Shown here piece after piece: positions 1 through 5,328 of a stretch of 5,328 bases of DNA. Made by a program: the position numbers and the translations under genes. This DNA is from Ruminococcaceae bacterium UBA5579 (GTDB lineage Bacteria > Bacillota > Clostridia > Oscillospirales > Ruminococcaceae), in NCBI GenBank assembly GCA_002425305.1, contig DILZ01000052.1:10219-15546 (forward strand), in the 5' to 3' direction. Below the pieces are notes generated by a model that saw only the letters and a program-made list of their open reading frames with translations, did no database searches and was not told the DNA's origin. Position 1 is the first letter of the stretch, and every line of letters begins with the position of its first letter.

Positions 1-662
1 TCGCTCCCGCCGACGTGAAGAGGGATATCGATCTCAACTACGCGCTTGAAAACGGGCTTAAAGCCGAGGGCGCGAAGCTCACCGAGGAGCTTCTCAAGAC
101 CACCGACGCAATGGACATTATAAACAATATGCTCATTCCCGCACTTGACAAAACGGGCGCGGAGTTTGAGAGCGGAAAGATATTCCTGCCGCAGCTTATC
201 CTTTCGGCGGGCGTGGCGCAGAGCTGCTTTGAGGTGATAAAGAACCACTTCGCCAAAACGGGCGCGAAGTCGGTTTCCAAGGGCAAGATAATCGTCGCAA
301 CCGTCAAGGGCGACATTCACGATATCGGCAAAAACATTGTAAAAGTCTTGCTTGAGAACTACGGCTACGACGTGATAGATTTAGGCAAGGACGTGCCGTA
401 TGAGGCGGTGCTGAACTGCGCTGTCGAGCAAAACGTACACCTTGTCGGGCTTTCGGCGCTGATGACCACCACTCTTTCAAGTATGGAAAAGACGATAGCT
501 TTGCTGCGCGAGCATAACGTCGACTGCAAAATTATGGTCGGCGGCGCGGTGCTCACGCCCGAATACGCAAAGCAGATAGGCGCGGACTACTACGCAAAGG
601 ACGCAAAAAGCTCGTGCGATATCGCCCGGGAGGTCTTTGAGAAGTATTATCCACAAAACTGA
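1..662 (+). CDS. metH: Cobalamin-dependent methionine synthase, C-terminal part (cap and B12-binding domains), 5' partial
   Basis: Transfers a methyl group from methyltetrahydrofolate to homocysteine through a protein-bound cobalamin, in the cytoplasm. The frame is open to the left edge (first full codon at base 3). A GTG at 15 has no ribosome binding site before it, so I read it as an internal Val; the homocysteine- and folate-binding modules should lie upstream. Counting from that Val, residues 5-80 form the helical cap domain, including IIN, LIPALD and FLPQL. Residues 90-210 are the B12-binding Rossmann domain, with GDIHDIG (Asp100, His102 as the lower cobalt ligand, Gly105), the Ser/Leu stretch VGLSALMTTT (144-153) and the glycine pair in MVGGAVLT (174-181). 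The protein stops just after this domain, so it lacks the AdoMet-binding reactivation domain of E. coli MetH, as is common in Clostridia. The alternative, a stand-alone corrinoid protein of about 215 residues, fits less well. Confidence 0.9.
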   Translation, partial: APADVKRDIDLNYALENGLKAEGAKLTEELLKTTDAMDIINNMLIPALDKTGAEFESGKIFLPQLILSAGVAQSCFEVIKNHFAKTGAKSVSKGKIIVATVKGDIHDIGKNIVKVLLENYGYDVIDLGKDVPYEAVLNCAVEQNVHLVGLSALMTTTLSSMEKTIALLREHNVDCKIMVGGAVLTPEYAKQIGADYYAKDAKSSCDIAREVFEKYYPQN

Positions 663-680
663 GGACGGAGATAAAAAAAC

Positions 681-685
681 GGGAG
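681..685 (+). promoter_or_regulatory. Shine-Dalgarno site of azlC, supports the GTG start
   Basis: GGGAG lies 6 bases before the GTG at 692. With no nearby in-frame ATG, it decides the start of azlC. The 29-base gap after metH holds no hairpin or T-tract that would end transcription, so azlC is probably read from the metH transcript. Confidence 0.6.
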
Positions 686-691
686 CATAAA

Positions 692-1426
692 GTGAAACAT
701 CACAAGAAAAAACGGTCCGCGGCAGGAGCGGCGCTGAAAGCCGCTTTTCCTCATACCATACCCATTTTAGCGGGCTTTTTGTTTTTGGGTATGACTTACG
801 GGATATATATGAACGCGTCGGGCTTCAGCTTTGTTTACCCGATGATAATGAGCCTTGTCATTTTCGGCGGCTCGCTGGAATTTGTGGCGGTGCAGATGCT
901 GCTTTCGACGTTCGCGCCGCTGCAGACACTGCTTATGTCCGTGATGATACAGGCGCGGCATTTGTTTTACGGGATAGCTATGCTCGACAAGTTTAAGGGT
1001 ACAGGCGCGAAAAAGCCGTACTTGATTTTCGGAATGTGCGACGAGAGCTTTTCCATAAACTGCTCCGCCGAGATACCGGAGGGCGTGGACAAGGGCTGGT
1101 TTATGCTATGGGTGACGGCGCTCAATCAGCTGTATTGGTTCTGCGGTTCGACGCTTGGCGGGCTGCTCGGCTCTCTTATCACGTTCAACACCGAGGGGCT
1201 GGACTTCGTTATGACGGCGATGTTCGTGGTCATTTTCCTCGAACAATGGCTCAAGGAGCGCCGGCACTACACCGCGCTTATCGGCGTGGCTGTATCGACG
1301 GCGTGTCTTTTGATTTTCGGCGCGGACTCTTTTTTGCTGCCGACTATGGCGTGTATTTTATGTATGCTCACCGTGTTTCGCAAGCCTATAGAAAAGAGCC
1401 TTGAAGGGAGTGACGATCCCAAATGA
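692..1426 (+). CDS. azlC: AzlC family amino-acid exporter, large subunit
   Basis: Large membrane subunit of a two-component exporter of branched-chain and related amino acids (AzlCD; YgaZH in E. coli, BrnFE in Corynebacterium). The 244 residues fit the family size. After a very basic cytoplasmic tail (HHKKKR, residues 3-8), several hydrophobic segments follow, at about 22-40, 47-70, 75-96, 138-165, 170-186 and 194-228. Family hallmarks are the glycine-rich first helix ([14 protein letters not shown]), the [13 protein letters not shown] segment (56-68), the QARHLFYG motif (87-94) and the CDESFSI segment (116-122). The glutamine-rich form of the second motif (GSAQF or GSMQF) is more usual; here it reads GSLEF, with Glu63. 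The last bases overlap azlD in an ATGA junction, so the two subunits are made together. The family call is firm; the substrate cannot be read from sequence. Confidence 0.9.
   Translation: MKHHKKKRSAAGAALKAAFPHTIPILAGFLFLGMTYGIYMNASGFSFVYPMIMSLVIFGGSLEFVAVQMLLSTFAPLQTLLMSVMIQARHLFYGIAMLDKFKGTGAKKPYLIFGMCDESFSINCSAEIPEGVDKGWFMLWVTALNQLYWFCGSTLGGLLGSLITFNTEGLDFVMTAMFVVIFLEQWLKERRHYTALIGVAVSTACLLIFGADSFLLPTMACILCMLTVFRKPIEKSLEGSDDPK
1403..1410 (+). promoter_or_regulatory. Purine-rich Shine-Dalgarno-like site before azlD
   Basis: GAAGGGAG ends 12 bases before the azlD ATG, further away than ideal. With the ATGA overlap, this suggests azlD is translated mainly by ribosomes finishing azlC. Confidence 0.4.
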
Positions 1427-1749
1427 CGTTATCTCAACAGATCGTCACGATAGCTCTCTGCGCCGCAGGAACTATGCTGACGAGGTTTCTGCCGTTTTTG
1501 GTGTTCAGCTCGAAGAAGCCCACGCCGAGGTTCGTGAGTTATCTCGGAAAAGCCTTGCCCGCCGCCGTTTTCGGTATGCTGGTGGTCTACTGTCTGAAAA
1601 ACGTGAACGTTCTCTCGGGAGGTCACGGTCTGCCCGAGCTTATCTCAATAGCCGTCGTGGTCGCTTTGCATTTGTGGAAACGGCAAATGCTGATTTCCGT
1701 TGCGGGCGGCACGGTGTGCTATATGCTGCTGGTGCAATTTGTCTTTTAG
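1423..1749 (+). CDS. azlD: AzlD family amino-acid exporter, small subunit
   Basis: Small membrane partner of AzlC; the pair is needed for export in characterised homologues. At 108 residues it has the usual AzlD length. It shows about four hydrophobic segments: 5-28, 43-60, 70-84 and 89-107. The family signature near the N-terminus is visible as [12 protein letters not shown] (residues 17-28, with Arg21 and Pro24), followed by [19 protein letters not shown] (40-58). The ATG lies inside the azlC stop region (ATGA, 1423-1426), which points to translational coupling and equal production of the two subunits. No terminator hairpin follows the stop at 1747-1749, so some read-through into the next unit is possible. 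A longer overlapping frame on the same strand is not supported by any family motif. Confidence 0.9.
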   Translation: MTLSQQIVTIALCAAGTMLTRFLPFLVFSSKKPTPRFVSYLGKALPAAVFGMLVVYCLKNVNVLSGGHGLPELISIAVVVALHLWKRQMLISVAGGTVCYMLLVQFVF

Positions 1750-1756
1750 CAGACGC

Positions 1757-1785
1757 TTGAATTTCATAGCCGAATATGATACAAT
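1757..1785 (+). promoter_or_regulatory. Predicted sigma-A promoter with extended -10
   Basis: TTGAAT (1757-1762, four of six consensus bases) is separated by 17 bases from TACAAT (1780-1785, five of six). A TG at 1777-1778, one base before the -10, makes it an extended -10 element. Transcription would start near 1792, about 30 bases before the next start codon. It begins 8 bases after the azlD stop, in a clearly AT-rich gap, so the two downstream genes probably form a separate unit. Predicted from base matches only. Confidence 0.65.
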
Positions 1786-1810
1786 TTTATTATGATGATA
1801 CATATTTTTA

Positions 1811-1816
1811 ACGGAG
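1811..1816 (+). promoter_or_regulatory. Shine-Dalgarno site of the transglutaminase-like gene
   Basis: ACGGAG lies 7 bases before the ATG at 1824 and supports this start. The hydrophobic N-terminal segment begins right after this Met, as expected for an exported or anchored protein. Confidence 0.55.
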
Positions 1817-1823
1817 TTGCTTT

Positions 1824-3023
1824 ATGTTCAGAAAAATCTTGCTTATATTATTGGCGGCGTGCGAGGTATTTCTTTGCTATACCGCGTTCTTCAAAAAGGG
1901 AAAGTCGCCTGTTGACCGAGAGCCGATAACGAGCTGCGCCGAGCTGCCCGAACGTTATATGAACGACAAGGAAAAGGACCTCTATCGGAAGACGGTAGAA
2001 GCGCTGCGCAAGGTGTCGATAGGCGAGGCGAATTATTATCCCGTAACATTAGAGATATCCGGGTTGTTTGAAGGCAGCGGGGAGTTTGAGGCTGCGGCGG
2101 ATAAGGTGGAGTATTTTGCGGATAAATACGTCCCCGAGTACACTTATTGGCTCGAAGACATCGATATATATTTTGGCAGCTACGATGACACGGAATATGC
2201 GTATTTGATTTTTTCTCCGTCTCCCGAGTATAGACCGGAGTTTGATTATGCTCTTGACGATTATGACTATTATGATTACGGCGAGGCGTACTTTAAAAAG
2301 TACGGTTATATCCCCGCCGAGAAGATCGAGACAGCGCAGCGGGCGATAGCAAACGCCAAGGATATCGCCGCGAAATATCAAGGGAAAAGCGATTATGAAA
2401 AGGTTATGGGATACGCCGAGGAAATATGCAAATTGGTTGAATATGATCACGCGGCGGCGGACAATAAGCTCTACAAAGAAAAGATAAGCCCGTGGCGTAT
2501 CATAAACGTGTTTGACGGCGACCCGCAGACGAACGTCGTGTGCGAGGGGTACGCGCTCGCGTTTGAGTATCTGTGTGGATTGGGCGGCGTGGAATGTCAT
2601 TACACAACCGGAGATATGGACGGAGGAGCGCACGGGTGGAACACCGTGGTGCTGGACGGCGTGAGCTATTTTGTCGATGTGACCGCCTGTGATACGACCA
2701 ATTATACCGACGCGGAAATAAAGAGAGCGCATCCGTTTGTTCTTGCGGGAGTTTCGGAGGTTGAGCCGGAGGGTTTTACCTCCCGGCATATCGGGAAGAA
2801 GAGCTACTATTCAAGCAGATACACATACGGTAAAGACACTGTAAAATACACGCCCGAGGAGCTGCGGCTGGTTTCCGAAAAGGCATATCCCACGAAAAAG
2901 ACGTTGTATTTGCTTATGGGCGTGGGAGCGGTGGGTATCGTTTTGTGCGCACTGCCAAAAATAAAGCGGTTCGAGAAGACCTCCGATGAGGCGGAGATCG
3001 AACAGCGGGGAGAAGAGCTATGA
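1824..3023 (+). CDS. Membrane-anchored transglutaminase-like domain protein
   Basis: A 399-residue protein with a transglutaminase/cysteine-protease-like core facing outside the cell. A hydrophobic segment at about 5-22 follows FRK; a second spans about 359-379 and is followed by basic KIKR. By the positive-inside rule both ends are cytoplasmic and the middle is outside. LAAC at 10-13 resembles a lipobox, but the hydrophobic run continues past Cys13, so an uncleaved anchor is equally possible. The core lies at about 190-295: VVCEGYA gives Cys240, AHGWN gives His270 and YFVDVT gives Asp285, in the order and spacing of the Transglut_core triad. An Asp/Tyr-rich stretch sits at 139-163. The 5' half looks more AT-rich than its neighbours. 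Such proteins may cross-link, cleave or only bind peptides or cell wall; the substrate is unknown. It has its own promoter and overlaps the antiporter gene by ATGA. Confidence 0.85.
   Translation: MFRKILLILLAACEVFLCYTAFFKKGKSPVDREPITSCAELPERYMNDKEKDLYRKTVEALRKVSIGEANYYPVTLEISGLFEGSGEFEAAADKVEYFADKYVPEYTYWLEDIDIYFGSYDDTEYAYLIFSPSPEYRPEFDYALDDYDYYDYGEAYFKKYGYIPAEKIETAQRAIANAKDIAAKYQGKSDYEKVMGYAEEICKLVEYDHAAADNKLYKEKISPWRIINVFDGDPQTNVVCEGYALAFEYLCGLGGVECHYTTGDMDGGAHGWNTVVLDGVSYFVDVTACDTTNYTDAEIKRAHPFVLAGVSEVEPEGFTSRHIGKKSYYSSRYTYGKDTVKYTPEELRLVSEKAYPTKKTLYLLMGVGAVGIVLCALPKIKRFEKTSDEAEIEQRGEEL
3007..3012 (+). promoter_or_regulatory. Shine-Dalgarno site of the antiporter gene
   Basis: GGGGAG sits 7 bases before the ATG at 3020, inside the end of the preceding gene. 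The antiporter can therefore initiate on its own as well as by coupling through the ATGA overlap. Confidence 0.6.
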
Positions 3024-4633
3024 TAACGGATCTTATTATTGCGGCGTTTATTATTTTATGCTGCATTTTCGGCAGCAAGATATCGATGAGGTTCGGGCTG
3101 CCGACGCTGCTGCTGTTTATTTTGCTTGGAATGGCGTTCGGCAAGGACGGTTTTTTCAAGATACCGTTCGACAACTACGTTTTCGCGCAGAACCTTTCCT
3201 CGGCGGCGCTGATAATTATCATATTTTACGGCGGTTTCGGCACTAAGTGGAGAACGGCGAAGAAAGCTGCGGGGCGTTCCATATTGCTGTCCTCTGCGGG
3301 CACGATACTTACGGCTATGCTGGTAGGGACATTCTGCACACTGGCACTTGGTTTTGAGCCTGCGGAGGGCTTTTTGCTGGGCGCGGTCATAAGCTCTACG
3401 GACGCGGCGAGCGTGTTCGCAATACTGCGAAGCAAGCGGCTGAACCTGAAATACCGTTCCGCGCCGATACTCGAGCTTGAAAGCGGAAGCAACGATCCGT
3501 TCGCTTATATGCTGACCATTATCGTGCTTTCGATAATGAAAGGCGAACAGGGCGAAAACTTCGCGCTTGTCTTTGCGAAGCAGCTTGGGTTCGGGCTGCT
3601 GTTCGGTGCGCTGTTCGCGTTCCTCGGAGTGTTTGCGCTGAAGCACGTCAAGTTTGAGGAGTCGGGCTTCGACGCGATATTTGTCTGCGCGGCGGCGATA
3701 ATGTCCTACGCGATGCCCGCGCTCCTCGGCGGCAACGGATATCTTTCCGCGTATATCGCCGGAATAGCTATGGGCAATGCCGACGTTCCCGGCAAGAAGG
3801 CGCTTGTAAACTTTTTTGACGGCATTACGGGGATAACTCAAATAATGCTGTTCTTTATGCTGGGGCTGCTGTGCTTTCCGTCGCACATTCCAAACATTAT
3901 TTTGCCCGCGTCGCTTATCGCGGTGTTCCTTATCCTTGTGGCGAGGCCGCTTGCGGTCTTTGTGCTTTTAAAACCGTTTAAAGCGCCGCTCAATCAGATA
4001 GCACTTATCTCGTTTGCCGGAATACGCGGCGCTTCCTCGATCGTTTTCGCGATAATGGTCACGGCTGACACTACATATACGGGTAACGATATTTTCCACA
4101 TCGTATTTATGATAGTGCTTATCTCGATCTCCGTTCAAGGAAGTCTTTTGCCTATCCTTTCGCGCAAGACCGGTATGATAGACAACGGCGAGAACGTTAT
4201 GCGGACGTTTAACGACTACTCCGACGAGAACGCTGTGCAGTTCATCAGCGTAAAGGTTGAGGAGGACGGCAACTGGGCGGGGCACAAAATAATGGACATC
4301 TCGCTTCCGCACGGACTGCTTATCGCACTTATTAAACGAAACGGCAAGAGAGTTATCCCATACGGCGGGACAGTTCTTTCCGCAGGCGACGAGCTGGTGC
4401 TTTCGGGCGCGGGTTTTTCCGACGACAAGAGCCATATATTCAGCGAGATCACGATCGACAGCAATCAAAGCGGGAAGCGCGTTCGAGAGCTGGAGCTGCC
4501 GCGCGGCGACCTTATTATTATGGTAAGGCGAGGCGGCGACGTTCTTGTTCCGAACGGGCAGCTGGAGCTTCTGGAGGACGATGTTCTTGTGAAGGCGTCA
4601 AGCCCGAAAAAAACAGTCGCGAGTAGTAGCTAG
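3020..4633 (+). CDS. CPA1 family K+(Na+)/H+ antiporter with tandem RCK_C-like domains (NhaP2/CvrA type)
   Basis: Exchanges cytoplasmic K+ or Na+ for external H+ across the membrane, serving pH and ion balance. Residues 1-380 hold about twelve or thirteen hydrophobic segments. CPA1 landmarks are visible: SSTDAASVFAIL (125-136, Thr127-Asp128), ESGSNDPFAYML (154-165) with the ion-binding Asn158-Asp159 pair, and the GIRG motif (334-337, Arg336). The cytoplasmic tail carries two similar RCK_C (TrkA_C) blocks at about 407-463 and 479-527. Both contain a pattern of LP, then a basic residue with Gly, then P-x-G and a late Asp (LPHG, KRNGKRVIPYGG and GDELVL; LPRG, RRGGDVLVPNGQ and DDVLV). RCK_C domains usually bind small ligands such as nucleotides that gate transport. 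The last three Ser codons and the stop fall in the repeat-like sequence. NhaP2 in Vibrio is K+-specific; the ion used here is not readable from sequence. Confidence 0.88.
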   Translation: MITDLIIAAFIILCCIFGSKISMRFGLPTLLLFILLGMAFGKDGFFKIPFDNYVFAQNLSSAALIIIIFYGGFGTKWRTAKKAAGRSILLSSAGTILTAMLVGTFCTLALGFEPAEGFLLGAVISSTDAASVFAILRSKRLNLKYRSAPILELESGSNDPFAYMLTIIVLSIMKGEQGENFALVFAKQLGFGLLFGALFAFLGVFALKHVKFEESGFDAIFVCAAAIMSYAMPALLGGNGYLSAYIAGIAMGNADVPGKKALVNFFDGITGITQIMLFFMLGLLCFPSHIPNIILPASLIAVFLILVARPLAVFVLLKPFKAPLNQIALISFAGIRGASSIVFAIMVTADTTYTGNDIFHIVFMIVLISISVQGSLLPILSRKTGMIDNGENVMRTFNDYSDENAVQFISVKVEEDGNWAGHKIMDISLPHGLLIALIKRNGKRVIPYGGTVLSAGDELVLSGAGFSDDKSHIFSEITIDSNQSGKRVRELELPRGDLIIMVRRGGDVLVPNGQLELLEDDVLVKASSPKKTVASSS

Positions 4634-4741
4634 ATAAATAGTTATTAGTTGTTAGTTATCCCCCGCCTTTCGGCGGGGGATTTTTGAATTATCGCAGGTG
4701 CGTTTTAAACTAGCTACTAACTACTATTCTCTATTAACTAA
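4624..4741. repeat. Inverted, AT-rich word repeat around the gene junction
   Basis: TAGTAGCTAG (4624-4633) has a perfect inverted copy, CTAGCTACTA, at 4710-4719; TTAGTTA (4652-4658) has one, TAACTAA, at 4735-4741. Both arms are built from repeated words such as TAGTTA, TAGTAG and TTAGTT, quite unlike the coding sequence on either side. The arms flank the terminator hairpin and include the 3' ends of both convergent genes. This could be a dispersed intergenic repeat, but one window cannot show other copies. The 30 bases at 4681-4710 between hairpin and right arm show nothing else. Confidence 0.5.
4658..4685 (+). terminator. Intrinsic (Rho-independent) terminator after the antiporter gene
   Basis: A perfect 10-bp stem (4658-4667 with 4672-4681), mostly G-C pairs, closes a 4-base TTTC loop and is followed by TTTTT (4681-4685). 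It ends the transglutaminase-like/antiporter transcript 24 bases after the stop codon. Read from the other strand, the same hairpin has a GAAA loop but no following T-tract, so it is a weaker candidate terminator for purL. Confidence 0.92.
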
Positions 4742-5328
4742 AATATTGCACTCCGCTCTTGAACAGCAGCTGTTCCTTGTTTCCGTCGACGTTCTTCGCG
4801 ACGTTTTCCGTGAGGCGTTCGGTGTGACCCATTTTGCCGAGAACGCGCCCGTCGGGCGATATGATGCCTTCTACAGCGCACATAGAGCCGTTCGGGTTGA
4901 ACATCGTATCCATAGTAGGTTCACCTTTAAGGTCAACATACTGCGTGAGAACTTGTCCGTTGGATATGAGTTTTCGCATTATCTCGCCGTTCGCGACAAA
5001 TCTTCCTTCGCCGTGCGATATCGGTATCGCGTGGATATCGCCTACCTTGCAGTTCGTAAGCCACGGGGATCTGTTCGTGCATATCCTTGTATAAACGATC
5101 TGCGACTGGTGACGTCCTATCTCGTTGTAGGTGAGCGTCGGGCTGTCCGCTGTCAGCGGAACAATATGTCCGAACGGCACAAGCCCCAGCTTGATCAAAG
5201 CTTGGAAGCCGTTGCAGATGCCTATCATCAAGCCGTCGCGCTTGTAAAGCATATTTTCCACGCCCTCAGCTATTTTCGGTATACGGAAGAACGCGTTGAT
5301 GAACTTAGCCGAACCCTCCGGCTCGTCC
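4734..5328 (-). CDS. purL: Phosphoribosylformylglycinamidine synthase (FGAM synthase), C-terminal glutaminase domain, 5' partial
   Basis: Catalyses the fourth step of purine synthesis: ATP- and glutamine-dependent conversion of FGAR to FGAM, in the cytoplasm. Only the class I glutamine amidotransferase end is visible, about 197 codons. The frame runs to the right edge, starting DEPEGSAKFINAFFR, typical of the domain's interior. A GTG at 5261-5259 is an internal Val, not a start. The nucleophile is the Cys of GICNGFQALIKLG (codon 5216-5214). SHGEGRF (around 5021-5001) is a conserved loop, and GKMGHTER carries the catalytic His (4826-4824) and Glu (two codons on) of the triad. Fusion of this domain to a larger chain, rather than a separate PurQ, is inferred from the family: Clostridia often carry a single-chain FGAM synthase of roughly 1,240 residues. 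Convergent with the antiporter; its last codons lie in the repeat-like junction. Confidence 0.92.
   Translation of the reverse strand, partial: DEPEGSAKFINAFFRIPKIAEGVENMLYKRDGLMIGICNGFQALIKLGLVPFGHIVPLTADSPTLTYNEIGRHQSQIVYTRICTNRSPWLTNCKVGDIHAIPISHGEGRFVANGEIMRKLISNGQVLTQYVDLKGEPTMDTMFNPNGSMCAVEGIISPDGRVLGKMGHTERLTENVAKNVDGNKEQLLFKSGVQYFS

Noticed and set aside
15..17. GTG as the start of a stand-alone corrinoid protein
   Set aside because: The 14 bases before it are pyrimidine-rich with no Shine-Dalgarno site, the frame is open upstream, and the motifs match MetH better than MtbC/MttC-type proteins.
1401..1760. 119-codon + strand frame overlapping azlD
   Set aside because: AzlD in the other frame has family motifs and a coupled start; this one is Arg/Ser-rich with no motif.
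1775..1780. TATGAT as the -10 element
   Set aside because: It would sit only 12 bases from TTGAAT; TACAAT at 1780-1785 gives a 17-base spacer and an upstream TG.
2049..2789. 246-codon open frame on the - strand inside the transglutaminase-like gene
   Set aside because: It lies wholly opposite a gene with a clear catalytic triad, has no recognisable motif, and its composition (many Arg, His, Ile, Val) is that of a reverse-strand shadow.
3056..3886. 276-codon open frame on the - strand inside the antiporter gene
   Set aside because: Very rich in Arg, Gln and Tyr with no domain pattern, opposite the conserved CPA1 transmembrane region; a shadow of codon bias.
3968..4468. 166-codon open frame on the - strand opposite the antiporter tail
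   Set aside because: No motif and no credible ribosome binding site; opposite well-conserved GIRG and RCK_C-like sequence.
4624..4741. CRISPR array or transposon ends
   Set aside because: The repeated words are short and irregular with no uniform spacers, and there is no transposase gene or target-site duplication.
5259..5261. GTG as the start of a short amidotransferase gene
   Set aside because: Upstream codons in the same frame (DEPEGSAKFINAFFR) are conserved PurL sequence, so the GTG is internal.

Overview
The window looks like ordinary chromosomal DNA from a Gram-positive anaerobe of the Clostridia, possibly the Oscillospiraceae/Ruminococcaceae. This rests on four things: a MetH that ends right after its cobalamin domain, a long single-chain PurL, purine-rich Shine-Dalgarno sites, and mixed-GC coding with tight ATGA gene overlaps. 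The taxonomic placement is inference; no rRNA or other marker is present.

Layout, left to right. (1) Bases 1-662, + strand: the 3' part of a cobalamin-dependent methionine synthase (metH), cut by the window edge. (2) 692-1426 and 1423-1749, + strand: azlC and azlD, the two subunits of an amino-acid exporter, overlapping by ATGA and starting 29 bases after metH. (3) 1750-1823: a short gap with a convincing extended -10 promoter that starts a new transcription unit. (4) 1824-3023 and 3020-4633, + strand: a membrane-anchored transglutaminase-like protein, joined by a second ATGA overlap to a CPA1-type cation/proton antiporter with two C-terminal RCK_C (TrkA_C)-like repeats. (5) 4634-4733: a strong intrinsic terminator inside an AT-rich stretch of repeated TAGTTA/TAGTAG words. 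(6) 4734-5328, - strand: the C-terminal glutamine amidotransferase end of phosphoribosylformylglycinamidine synthase (purL), convergent with the antiporter and cut by the right edge.

How the genes may work together. metH plus azlCD makes sense as methionine synthesis coupled to export of methionine or branched-chain amino acids, because AzlCD relatives (YgaZH, BrnFE) export these substrates. The transglutaminase-like/antiporter pair is the least expected arrangement: an extracytoplasmic Cys-His-Asp protein translationally coupled to an ion antiporter. No known function links the two. There is no CRISPR array, tRNA, rRNA, transposase or phage gene, and no gene-free stretch over 100 bases. I do not see a clearly new biological system; the transglutaminase-antiporter pair and the repeat-flanked 3' junction are the best leads.
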